Source: Cynocephalus volans (Eukaryota; Chordata; Mammalia; Dermoptera; Cynocephalidae). Taken from it: a stretch of 64,000 bases of DNA. Under the pieces are notes generated by a model that saw only the letters and a program-made list of their open reading frames with translations, made no database searches and was not told where the DNA came from. The stretch lies in assembly GCF_027409185.1 (NCBI RefSeq), contig NC_084463.1:158821869-158885868 (forward strand), read 5' to 3'. Below, piece after piece: positions 50,901 through 59,142 of this stretch (position 1 is its first letter; every line of letters begins with the position of its first letter). The position numbers and the translations under genes are program-made.

Positions 50901-50990
50901 GGGGCCACCAGCCTGGGCCAGGAGACACTGGAGCGACTGCGGGAGCTCCAGATCGGTGGGAGCATCCAGCTGTACTGTGTCCACTGCTGA
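41894..50990 (+). CDS. LGALS12: LGALS12 (galectin-12), spliced gene with one in-frame stop
   Basis: Nine coding exons join in phase: 41894-41962, 43695-43783, 43932-44145, 44987-45106, 45651-45689, 46286-46312, 46907-46995, 50173-50323 and 50844-50990. Read through, they give 315 codons including the terminal stop, the usual size of galectin-12. It is a tandem-repeat galectin of adipocytes and myeloid cells that associates with lipid droplets. The N-terminal carbohydrate domain has the HFNPR motif, VICN and the W..E.R pattern (WQKEAR). The C-terminal domain is divergent, as known for this galectin. One codon in exon 4 (45089-45091) is TGA, so the predicted product stops after 158 residues and lacks the C-terminal domain. 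All splice sites and other codons are intact, which suggests a recent loss, a polymorphism or a base error. Confidence 0.93.
43695..43783 (+). CDS. LGALS12: LGALS12 coding exon 2
   Basis: The acceptor TTGTTCAG is followed by VVPYVTTIFGGLHAGKMVML and QGMVPLAA, with donor CGCAG|GTAAGG. This begins the N-terminal galectin domain (strands S1 to F2). The exon ends in phase 2; the codon for Arg is completed by the next exon. Confidence 0.95.
43932..44145 (+). CDS. LGALS12: LGALS12 coding exon 3 (sugar-binding motif)
   Basis: This 214-nt exon has acceptor CACCAG and donor GAAG|GTGAGT. It encodes RFQVDFQCGCSLRPQPDIAI followed by HFNPRFHTTQPHVICNT. The H-NPR, V-N and W--E-R (WQKEAR) positions of the canonical galectin pocket are all present. 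The frame is intact and ends in FGGEEVK, phase 0. Confidence 0.97.
44360..44530 (+). repeat. MIR in LGALS12 intron 3
   Basis: AGAGCACCTGCTGTATGCCG, CTGTTCTAAGCCCCTTAAAT and the TCTTGTAGATGAGCGGG segment are MIR text. The copy is moderately decayed. Confidence 0.75.
44660..44960 (-). repeat. MIR-class copies before LGALS12 exon 4
   Basis: CCTCAGTTTCCTCACCTGTA and CTCATCTGTAAAATGTACCT mark one or two MIR copies in reverse. They end about 30 bp before the exon 4 acceptor. Confidence 0.6.
44987..45106 (+). CDS. LGALS12: LGALS12 coding exon 4, carrying a premature TGA
   Basis: The acceptor CTCCAG is followed by VSVNGQHFFHYRYRLPLARV and DTLGIFGDIMVKAV, then TGA at 45089-45091, then FLNIN and donor AAC|GTATGT. 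Orthologues, as I recall, read AVGFLNIN here, so a single G-to-T change (GGA to TGA) explains the stop. The exon is exactly 120 nt in phase 0-0. Skipping it would keep the frame but remove the end of the first galectin fold. Confidence 0.93.
45365..45495 (+). mobile_element. MER5-like hAT MITE in LGALS12 intron 4
   Basis: The text CTTATTAAAAATACGGATTT, GATTCTAGTTGAGTAAGTCT and GGTTTAGGAACCACTGGTGA is typical. The element ends within 155 bp of exon 5 without touching its splice site. Confidence 0.65.
45651..45689 (+). CDS. LGALS12: LGALS12 coding exon 5
   Basis: This 39-nt exon has acceptor CTGAACAG and donor CAC|GTGAGT and encodes PFVEGRREYPVGH. It corresponds to the PFVEGSREYPAGH part of the linker between the two galectin domains. 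It lies after the TGA of exon 4. Confidence 0.92.
46286..46312 (+). CDS. LGALS12: LGALS12 coding exon 6 (27-nt microexon)
   Basis: The acceptor CCTGACAG is followed by PFLLKSPQL and donor CTG|GTGAGT. The frame is phase 0 on both sides. The peptide matches the PFLLMSPRL linker stretch of the human protein as I recall it. The exon is too short to detect without its neighbours. Confidence 0.88.
46525..46660 (+). repeat. L2-like fragment in LGALS12 intron 6
   Basis: CTGTGCCAGGCTCAGTGCCT and TTGCTCACAGGTGGGGAGAC resemble an L2 3' end. The copy is decayed. Confidence 0.45.
46907..46995 (+). CDS. LGALS12: LGALS12 coding exon 7
   Basis: The acceptor CCTTCAG is followed by EVPCSCALPQGLWPGQVIIV and RGLILQEPK, with donor GGA|GTAAGT. 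It begins the second, divergent galectin domain (the GQVIIVRGLV strand). It ends in phase 2. Confidence 0.93.
47535..47695 (-). repeat. MIR in LGALS12 intron 7, reverse
   Basis: AACTTAGGGCAGTTACTCTT, GTGTCTCAGTTTCGTATCTT and TACCTGGCACATAGTAAGTG are MIR text read in reverse. Confidence 0.7.
48446..48471 (+). repeat. (TGC)n trinucleotide repeat in LGALS12 intron 7
   Basis: Eight or nine TGC units, perfect. The repeat lies in an intron and is not translated in LGALS12. Confidence 0.9.
49325..49500 (-). mobile_element. L1 tail fragment splitting a MIR
   Basis: The text TATCTGTGGGGTACAGTGTG and CAATACATGCATATACTGCA is the reverse of an L1 3'UTR. It interrupts a MIR that continues at CTATGAGGTAGACATTG. 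Confidence 0.55.
49545..49765 (+). repeat. MIR in LGALS12 intron 7
   Basis: The core reads GAGTGCTTATTATGTGCCAG, CAGATGAGGAAACTGAGGC and CAGCCAGGATTGAACCTGG. This is the best-preserved MIR of the window. Confidence 0.85.
49800..49960 (+). repeat. Second MIR-type copy in LGALS12 intron 7
   Basis: AATGCCTGGCACGGAGTTAGTGCTTAGTAA and the GAAACTGAGGCTCAGACAGG stretch belong to MIR-class SINEs. The copy adjoins the MIR just upstream. Confidence 0.6.
50173..50323 (+). CDS. LGALS12: LGALS12 coding exon 8
   Basis: The acceptor TCCTGCAG and donor GAA|GTGGGT frame 151 nt encoding FTLSLKDEAARVPVRLRASF, then ADRTLAWISPWGRKKLISAP and ending HPQRFFE. The usual H-NPR and W--E-R sugar-binding residues are absent, as expected for the galectin-12 C-terminal domain. 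The intron before it (46996-50172) is the longest in the gene. Confidence 0.95.
50520..50600. mobile_element. MER5-like fragment in LGALS12 intron 8
   Basis: AAAAGCTCCCCTAAAGATTC followed by CAATGTGCAGTCATAGTTAG resembles the MER5A middle. The fragment is short and the call is tentative. Confidence 0.45.
50844..50990 (+). CDS. LGALS12: LGALS12 last coding exon
   Basis: The acceptor TTTCCCAG is followed by VLLLCQEGGLKLALNGQGLG and ends IQLYCVHC, then TGA at 50988-50990. It completes the second galectin domain. The final residue is Cys where the human protein, as I recall, has Ser. Confidence 0.95.
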   Translation: MLLLCQEGGLKLALNGQGLGATSLGQETLERLRELQIGGSIQLYCVHC

Positions 50991-51076
50991 GGGCTCACTC
51001 CAAGGGACCCCAGCCAGAGAAGAGGAAGGGCAGCCTGTACCCTGGCCCCACGGTATGGCCCTGCTCTCCTCCCCTC

Positions 51077-51082
51077 AGTAAA
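51077..51082 (+). terminator. Probable LGALS12 poly(A) signal (AGTAAA variant)
   Basis: AGTAAA occurs 87 bp after the stop codon and is followed by a GT-rich stretch (CCACGTGTCACCGCTGTGCC). AGTAAA is a known weaker variant of AATAAA. A short 3'UTR of about 100 bp fits this gene. Confidence 0.5.
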
Positions 51083-51769
51083 CTGTCCACGTGTCACCGC
51101 TGTGCCAGGCCTGGTTCACTTCTGGGGTAGGTGAGAAGCCTGAGTCTGCAGGGGCTTTGGGCCCCATAGCAGGAGGAAAGCACGAGGGTGTGACAGTGCT
51201 TCCAGCTCTGCGCCTCCCTCTGCCAGGAGCAAGGATTCGGCTCCGTCCTCCTCCAGGGTCCAGATTGCACTCACAGAGGCAGGTTCTATAGCCTATCAAA
51301 GATACTCAAAAATACAGTGGCTTTAAGGATTTAGACATTTAGTTCATTCTCATTTATCAGTTCTGGAAGAAACGGTCCAGGGCAGCAGGGCAGCCCTGCT
51401 CCCCATGGACAGACAGGGCCCGTGCTAGTCATTGTTCCATCCTTCCCAGGGCATCATCACTGTCTGTGTGGCTGAAGCTCAGTTGCCACTTTATCTAGGT
51501 TTCAGCCACTGAGAAGGCAAACGGAGTATGTGGGCAAGACCCACCTGATTTCATGAGCCCCAGGCCTGGGATTGATACACACCAGCTGCATTCACCTTCC
51601 ATCAGCAAGCACTCAGGCACAGAGTCACACTGCAAGGGAGGCTGGAAATGTTCTCCAGCGGGATGGCCATGTGCCCAGCCACAAATTCTGTTGCTATTAC
51701 TAGTACTAATACTGTGAAAGAGAGGGAGAATGGATTTTGGTGGGCAGCCATAATCTGAGACAGGTAGTT

Positions 51770-51920
51770 GCTGTTAATATCCACATTTTATAAAGCAAGA
51801 AACTGAGGTACAGAGGGGCTAAGTAATTTGCCAAAATCTAAAATGATGGTGCCAGGTTTAGAACCCAGAAATTTTGTCTGCAGAGTGTGTGGCTCTTAAC
51901 CATTACAGTATAGTTCACAC
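51770..51920 (+). repeat. MIR downstream of LGALS12
   Basis: GCAAGAAACTGAGGTACAGA, TAAGTAATTTGCCAAAATCT and GTGCCAGGTTTAGAACCCAG are MIR core text. Confidence 0.7.
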
Positions 51921-52149
51921 ACGCATAGTAGAACTTCCAGATAAAGGTGGGCATGAGAGCTGGGGGCTTGGGAGAAATCAAAGAAACTTGCAAATTTAGA
52001 AGTATGAACAAGAAAAAAGAGGGAATACCACCAAGGAAACAGGAAGGTTAAATATAAAATAATAATTTTATTAAATTAGTGAATATTACAAATTAATAAT
52101 ACCGTAATTAGTAAATTATTTTTTAAAACACTGATTCAGGAAATTGAAG

Positions 52150-52990
52150 AGGACACAAAAAAAATGAAAACACATCCCATGTTCATGAATTGGAAGAACT
52201 AATATTATTAAAATAACCATACTACCCAAAGCAATCTACAAGCTCAATGCAATCCCTATCAAAATACCAATGACATTCTTCACAGATATAGAAGAAACAA
52301 TCCCAAAATCAGTATGGTACCACAAAAGATCCCAAATAGCCAAAGCAATCCTGCTGGAGGCATCACACTACATGACTTCAAAATACACTACAAAGCTATA
52401 GTAACTAAAATGGCATGATACTGGTATAAAACAGACACATAGAATTGTGTTCTGGACTAGGACACATAAGAATAGTCTACGAGATATAGATGTTCTTCAA
52501 AGCAAAGGAAAATTTATTCCAAAACACTGGTTGGTGGTTTGGCAGTTTCTTATAAACTTTATCATACACTTACCATATAATCCAAAAATCCTACTCCTAA
52601 TTTACCCAAGCAAAATAAAAATTAATGTCTACACAAAGACCTGTATTTGAATGTTCATAATGACTTTATTATTATAATCAAAAACTGGAACTAACCCAAG
52701 TGTCTATCAACTAGTAAACGGATAGACAAACTATAGCACGTCCATATAATGGAACACTACCCAATGAAGAAAGTAGCAAATGACCAATGTGTGCAATAAA
52801 ACAGATGAATACTAAAACAAAACAAAACAAAAATTATGTTAAGCAAAAGAATCCAGATCCAAAAGGCTACCCACAGTGGATTCTATTTGCAGGACATTCT
52901 GGAAAAGGCAAACTATATGGCATCCGAAATCAGATCAGAACTTGTTATCCAAGCAGTTGCTGACACACTTCGTGTCTTTTCCCACCACTA
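52150..52990 (+). mobile_element. L1 3' fragment, plus strand
   Basis: L1 ORF2 text is clear (ACACATCCCATGTTCATGAA, AAGCAATCTACAAGCTCAAT, CAAAGCTATAGTAACTAAAA), with an internal deletion near 52480. It runs into the 3' end near 52930. No long frame survives. Confidence 0.78.
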
Positions 52991-53932
52991 CTTCATAGGC
53001 TGACATTTCACCACGGCCCTGAGGGCTCACCTGGGATCACAGACAGACACTCCTTAAGGTGCTGTGGTGCTCAGTGGTGAAAGGTTGGAAAAGGAAAGGG
53101 AAAAGGAAGAACAGAATCTTCCACTATTGACAATTGGGTGTGATTATCTCTTCCCACTCTTCTCTCACTCTTGTTACATGTTAAATTTAACATAGATGCA
53201 ATTATTTGACACACAACATTTGTAACCTAAACACTTAAAAGTATATTGGGAGTACATATGTTCCCATAGCAACAAATGTGAAACTATTTCGTAATATGGA
53301 ATGGCTACCACAGGAGTATTCCACCATATGCAGGCACCTGAATTTATTGACAAATCTCCAATTGCTACGCATTTTGGTTGTTTACTTGTTCTCTTCTATA
53401 GACAATGACATTATAAAAATACTCACCTCTTATGATCTTTGGGCATCGGTCTGACTGAGAGAAGTCTTTGAGTACCTACCAGGAAGAAGTAAGGTCGTTC
53501 AGTCCTCTTACGATCCCTTCCAGGTAAAAAAAATTCTACCTCCATTTTAGAGACCCAATCTTGAGTTAGAAAATTTAAATAACGTACCCAAGAGCCAAAA
53601 GTTGTGGAGCAAGGTTTTGAAACAACTCTAAAAAGCCTGGTAATTTCTACCCCACTGTGTAGAAACTTCGTGACTCAATGACAAAACAGAACTTTCTTAT
53701 CATTTTCTTACTTCCTATCACCTGTCATAGTTCTGGACACATAAGAGAGAATCACAACAGAGCTGTCAACAGTGGAGCCCACATTCCATTCCCTAGTGAA
53801 TAATATGTCCAGGACACTATAATTCAAAAGGAAACAGAAGCCAGTAAGCACAGTAATGAACTGTGCTTTTGATCACTCTTCTCAACTCACAGCTGGTGTT
53901 TAAACAAAGAATTCATTTTTACCTGAAATGGT

Positions 53933-54031
53933 CAGAGGAACCATAGAACCATAGCCCATATAGATGGCCCAGTGCATACAGCTAATACAAAATATCTCAG
54001 TCAGGGCTCCAGGTTCTGGGTCTTGGCAGGA
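53933..54031 (-). pseudogene. Decayed PLAAT-family exon (first-histidine region)
   Basis: The minus strand has acceptor TTGCAG and donor CAG|GTAAAA around 99 nt that align with PLAAT5 exon 3. The stretch GALTEIFCISCMHWAIYMGY corresponds to [20 protein letters not shown]. An extra base just before GALTE breaks the frame. The first catalytic His is kept (MHWA), but the VVHLAPP histidine has become Pro (MVPLT). The downstream intron side also resembles the PLAAT5 intron (AGCACAGTAA near 53847 and 8730), which suggests a genomic duplication rather than a retrocopy. No partner exons were found nearby. Confidence 0.75.
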
Positions 54032-54728
54032 CTGCAACAGAAAAAACAGAGCAGGTGTAGGCACACTTCTAGAAAATGCCAGAGTACTGGCTTGCAGAGC
54101 TGTAGCTCAGCTGCAGAACTGCTCACTGCCATGTGATGTCTGGGGGTAGCCCAGAGAGGAGAGAACCTGGTGACTAGTGGGATCGCCAGCTTTGCTGTCA
54201 CTCTTAGGGGACCCCTTTTAAGAGGCACCAGGGATAGGAAGTCTGGACAAAGGACTGGGTCTATTCCATGGCCTTTGTGTGTGTGTGCATTCAGATGTGC
54301 CCATGTGATTGCATTTATACACATGTATATAATGGGCATATATCCCTGCATACAATATCAGCACACCTAAAGCAAGTGGCATCACCTATGTTAGAGAACC
54401 AGGTCCAACCCAGGCAAAATTTGAATGCTGGCTGTTGAACCCTGTACCTGGACTGGCTCTCAGGGCTCTGGCACATTTGTGCTGCCCCATGGTTGTATAT
54501 TAACCATGTCTCTTATTTTCTGTTCTGATGCTTTGACATCTGGGCATTGCTGACCCTGGACAGTTTGCCTTTTCCTGGGCTAGCCAATTCCTAGCAAATG
54601 GCAAGCAAGTCACCCATAAGCACACTTTTCAAATGCACACTAACCAATCCACAGCACACACCCTCAACCATCTCCTTTATTGGATTCTCACACTCCAGGC
54701 TTCTGTCTATATGCCTTAATCACCCCAG

Positions 54729-55915
54729 TGTTAGGCAGTTAGTTAGTTAGTCATGAGCAGGTTGAGGGAAATGGAAGATTAAACTTCTCCATGATTACAC
54801 CCAGGTCCATCCGCTTTGGGTAAACTAGCGGAAACTCCACCCAGAATCCACCCCTTTTGTAGGCAACTTCATAAAGAAAAAGCCACAATTTGAGAACAAG
54901 AGCCTGCTAGGGACTTTCCAGGTGTAAGAACCTGAGCAAAAGGGACAACTTGAGACTTTAGGTGACCTTTGACCACACTAATGCTCATTAGGTGCTTATA
55001 AATATACAATCCATAAATACATATCATTATAATAAACTGAATTATGGGTGAGGACATGCGTGGTAGGGAAAGGTTATGTAACTCTGACCTGTCAATCAAA
55101 ATGTCAATCAAGTTAGCTAATGCATATACAAAATTAGTGAGATAAAAACCCCTAAACTTATATGTAAGCACCATTCTCTGCTCAGGGAATTGGCCCACTT
55201 CTGCCTTGAAGTTGTGGAATATTCATAAAGCAAATGTACTTCACAGAGCCTGGTTTTCCAAAGCCTTGCAGTTTCAAATATTGACCTTGCAGAGGATTGG
55301 AAATTTTCCTCAGGCTATAAAGTCTGTGGTATAAGATAAAGATTTGTGGCACAGCAAGGTTGCTGGCTCAAGGACAGACTAGTTACTGATTAATGTGTAA
55401 AGATACTAGAAAATTGCTAGAGGGAGAAGGAATGTTTGCTAAAATCAAGCTTTTGTTAATGGATCACTTAATTGTCTACTGGAATGTCATCTGACTTGTT
55501 TCACTGAAAGTTACCAGCCCATATTGTTAAACTATAACCCCACCTATGTTCTCTTCCTGTAACTTCCTGGTCTGGAAAATAAATGCAGGAAGAGAACCCC
55601 AATTCAGGGTTAATTTGCCAAGGAAGGAATGCCTCTTGCTTGAGGGTTCCAGTGGGTGATTAACCACTTTGGGGTCTCTCACTGCTCAGATGAGATGGGC
55701 TTTGAGTAATCCTTTGTGGCTCTGTCACCCAGGGGAAGTGGAGTAACAAATCTGTGGGGGGTAAAGCAACAGAAGTGTATCTTTCTTTGTGCTCATTAAA
55801 GTTTTGCTGTTGCTCTTGACTTGGGTCTGATTCTTCACTGACTTGGGGAAAAGACCGAAGCAGAAAGGACCCTCATCCCTGGTAAAACCAGGAGCAGGTA
55901 CAAGACAACTAGGGA
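54729..55915 (+). mobile_element. Long solo LTR (ERV1-like)
   Basis: It starts TGTTAGGCAGTTAGTTAG and runs through a region with TATAAA-like and ATTAAA signals. It ends after the typical LTR text TGACTTGGGTCTGATTCTTC and CTTGGGGAAAAGACCGAAGC. No open frame is present. The right end and the duplication are not settled. Confidence 0.6.
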
Positions 55916-56689
55916 CACCCCTGAACCCCAGAGCTGCTGAAATTGTTCAAACTAGCTAATCCAAAGCCTACTTATTACCCTGCCTCACTCATTCCTTCCC
56001 ACAGAAACCACAACAAAGGCTCTTGCCCACATTCCCCCGACACCCTCTGTCTCCTGACCAACCCCGGTGCATCCCATGTGACCCCAGCCCCATCTTCCTG
56101 GGAACTGTGAGCACAAACTACCTTTGCAATTGCAGGCACCTCCTGATCTGTCGGCCTAACTGAACCTCAAATTTTCTATTGATACACTGTGTCTTAAAAC
56201 AGCTGTTCATAGCTTCACCGAGTAATCTCCTTATATACTCAAGCACTGGACACTCGCTTGTTGTGAAAGACACAAACTGCCATCTTCTTCAGGATATGCG
56301 GTGGCAGCAGGGCCAGGCCCCAGGCACTGTGGCAACCACACAGCTACCACCTGGAGAGACAGCAGCTGGCCATTGCGGAGCGCTCACTGCGGTGGGAAAC
56401 GTTGATCACGTGTCCAATAGGACATCAGTCCTACAAGGCAGAGTGAACGCCCCATTCACTGGTGCTGGCGTCAGGACTCGGGAGCCTAAGGGACTTAGCT
56501 GAGATTCACCAGCCAGAAAGCACTGCCACTCTGCCCGCTTCCCACACAGGCCCAGCTACGGGTCACTGCTTTTCTCCACGTTGCTTCCTTGACCGGAAAC
56601 TGAGGGTGATTCATCCAGATTCCACTCATTCCCGGTGCAACAAAGCATGTGTTCTGCCCCCTCTCCTCCTACTGCTTCCCCTCCTCCCA

Positions 56690-57330
56690 GGGTCCTGTTC
56701 TCAGTGCATGACACCCCCTCACCCAGCACTCAGTCCAGGTCACTCAACGGGATGCCTGGGGTCATCCTTCACTTTGCCTCTCCTTCACCCCGCCATCCCC
56801 CCACCAAGTCCCCTCAGTGCCGGCTCAAGAGCTTTCTCCTGGATTCATTACGTCGCCCCATCTGCCCTTCTACTGGTTGCGGTCAGAGAAGCTTGTCTCT
56901 CACCTCTGTGACTCCAGAGCCCCGGACTGCCATCCCAACCCCTCCTCATCCAGCCTCCTTGTCATCAGTGGGAACATCCAGAAGAAACACATGACAACGA
57001 CCCACCTGGAATGACATCCACACCCTTTAGGCACCTCGTCCCAGTCCACCCTCACCCCTCTGCACGCCTCGCTGTGATCTGCTCTTGATGACCTGCTGCG
57101 TTTCCCTTACCTCGGGCTCTCTCTGGCCTCTGCTCCTTTGACATCATCTTCTCTTGGCCTCCAAACACCTACCCAGGACCACTTTCTATCACACACACTC
57201 TCCTCCCCAGCCAACGTCTCTGCCCCCGACCTCCTGCTGCTCCAGTCTGGCCCAGCTGCCCTCCTCCAGACTCCCAGGTGCTCGGGGACCCCCACGTCTC
57301 TAGGCACACACACTTCACTTTGTGATGCAA
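56690..57330. repeat. Possible ancient LINE relic (L2-like)
   Basis: The pyrimidine-rich text CCTGGGGTCATCCTTCACTT, the TCCTGGATTCATTACGTCG segment and CTGCTCCTTTGACATCATC recall an old LINE of the L2 class. Several frames stay open by composition alone. The call is tentative. Confidence 0.35.
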
Positions 57331-57591
57331 TGTTCTGTACCTGTCTGTCCCGTGCTCCATCCCACTGGGTTTGAGATGGACGTAGGGATAGTAGGAGCAG
57401 GGACTTGAGGACCTGCCTGCCCAGCTTCTCCTCCGTTATGACAAGGGCAGATCATTGGACAGCCGGGCACAGAGACCGTTTCAATCTGGGAAGTTCATCA
57501 GGACTTACCAGTCTCTTCAGCTTCATTCTAACACTTTTAAGGAAGAAAACTACTTAAAAGTCAAATATTGACCCTAAATAAAAAGCTGAAG

Positions 57592-57750
57592 GGCCGGCCC
57601 CATGGCTCACTTGGGAGAGTGCGGTGCTGATAGCGCTGAGGCCATGGGTTAGGATCCTATATAGGGATGGCCGGTGCACTCACTGGCTGAGCGTGGTGCA
57701 GACCACACCGTGCCAAGGGTTGCGATCCCCTTACTGGTCAAAAAAAAAAA
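57592..57750 (+). mobile_element. tRNA-Ile-derived dimeric SINE (CYN-like), copy 2
   Basis: This is the same dimer as the copy at 28006, with several substitutions and an A tail. The 12-bp target-site duplication AAAAAGCTGAAG is at 57580-57591 and 57751-57762. The second unit ends CCCCTTACTGGTCA. Confidence 0.88.
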
Positions 57751-58617
57751 AAAAAGCTGAAGATCACCTATATCAAAACATGAAATCATTGGTGTTTTAA
57801 AGTCAACGTGGGAGCAGTAGGAGCCTGATCAGTAGGAAGAGAAGACCCACATTCCTCCTCCTCTTTGAGAAACCTAAGATATTTCCAGAGAGAGTGCTAG
57901 GCAGCCAATTCTGTCCCAGGGTGACTTGTAGAGGCAGAGATATGTTGTCTACCCCCTCCCACCCACATAGGACATTGTCTTCCTAAAACGACTAGAAAAT
58001 ATTGGGCTGAGGCAGGGGGGCAGATCAGAGGGGGCCCTGCAACCACAGAAAAGGCCCTGCAGGTGTGGGGTGCCTCACACAATATGGGGCCCAGGCATTC
58101 ACCGGCACCATACGGATAATTTGGGTGCAAAAAGCAGAAGTAAACCAAGAATAGTTTCAGCAGCCTGGACATCCATGACCTAATAGCTAGACAGAGCCAG
58201 GTGACTCAGGTTTGGTTCAGCAGGTGAGCAAGGCCACCAACGACCTGGGCTCTTCCCACTACATTGGTCCTGTGTCTGCAGCACTGCTCTGCATGGCACT
58301 CTATGGCCACCACAGCCCCAAGTGGGTCATTTTCATGTGACAATGTCCAAAAGAAGGAGAGGAAGATGTGTCTCACCATCTGTCTCTCTTGTCAGGGAGT
58401 GAATCTTTCCCATGAGCCCCTGGCTGACTGGATCCTTCTGTTCAATGACCAAACTGGGTCACATTTCCATGCCCCAACCAATCATGAGCAAAGGGGAAGG
58501 GGCTGCCCTGGCAGGCTCAGAGCCCCACAGTGCATCACCTGGACCTGAGGGGGGGGCTCCTGCTGCCCATGAACGTCAGGGCTCTGTGAGCCTGGGAGGA
58601 GGTGACTGTGGCAGGCA

Positions 58618-58708
58618 CACGCGTGTGTGTGCGTGTGTGTGTGTGTGTGAGTGTGAGTGTGTGTGCGTGTGTGTGTGTGTGCGTGTGTGTTTGTGTGAGT
58701 GTGAGTGT
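58618..58708 (+). repeat. Imperfect (TG)n microsatellite
   Basis: TG units with CG and AG interruptions end directly at the target duplication of the LTR at 58713. The LTR therefore inserted at the edge of the repeat. Confidence 0.9.
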
Positions 58709-58712
58709 AGAT

Positions 58713-59137
58713 TGTTAGGCAATAATCTTTTAGCTGACGTCTAAGATGGTGGTGGGTGGACAGGAGGAACACCCAAAATGGCTGCGGAAAGTTTCAGGTC
58801 CCTAGAATAGCACATTTTCTGAGAATCACAAAAAAAAACCTGCCCCTTCTTCCTCACCTCCACATCCCCTTCCTGCATGCACACACAATTTCTCCACCTA
58901 TAGGAAAGTCCCAGCTCAGCTTAAACCCCGCTCGCTCCCTCCCCTTCCTTCTTAGCCCGTAGGAACAGTCCGGCTCAGCCTAACTGGATATAAAAGGCCA
59001 CCCCCACTCTCCCTGTTGCTGCTCCCACCTCCGAGAGGGCAGCCCGCTTGCTCGTTTTGCCTGCCTAATACACTTCGGTTGAGTCCCTGTCTCCTGCTGT
59101 GTTTCTTTTGCGCTCGGGCCGGGGTTTTTTCCTTTCA
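58713..59137 (+). mobile_element. Solo LTR with TATA box, 5-bp target duplication
   Basis: The element starts TGTTAGGCAATAATC and ends TTTTTTCCTTTCA. A perfect duplication, TAGAT, lies at 58708-58712 and 59138-59142. It has a TATA box (TATAAAAG, 58989-58996), and TTGCCTGCCTAATACAC where the poly(A) signal would be. It is little decayed. Its promoter would fire on the plus strand, towards the frameshifted PLAAT exon 1.4 kb away. Confidence 0.85.
58989..58996 (+). promoter_or_regulatory. LTR TATA box
   Basis: TATAAAAG lies in the LTR at 58713-59137, about 145 bp before the LTR end, the expected place for an LTR promoter with a downstream R and U5. Activity is inferred, not shown. Confidence 0.6.
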
Positions 59138-59142
59138 TAGAT

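Larger units (their letters stand above)
55916..58600. other. Spacer between LGALS12 and the right-hand PLAAT exon
   Basis: It holds a decayed MIR-like stretch (56290-56520), a possible old LINE and a CYN-like SINE. The region 57760-58600 shows no gene; an AG at 58396 followed by an open stretch was tested as a PLAAT exon and does not fit. Confidence 0.45.

Noticed and set aside
58397-58500. Possible PLAAT histidine exon after the AG at 58396
   Set aside because: Translation in three frames lacks GDLIEIF, HWA and HLAPP; similarity is not above chance.
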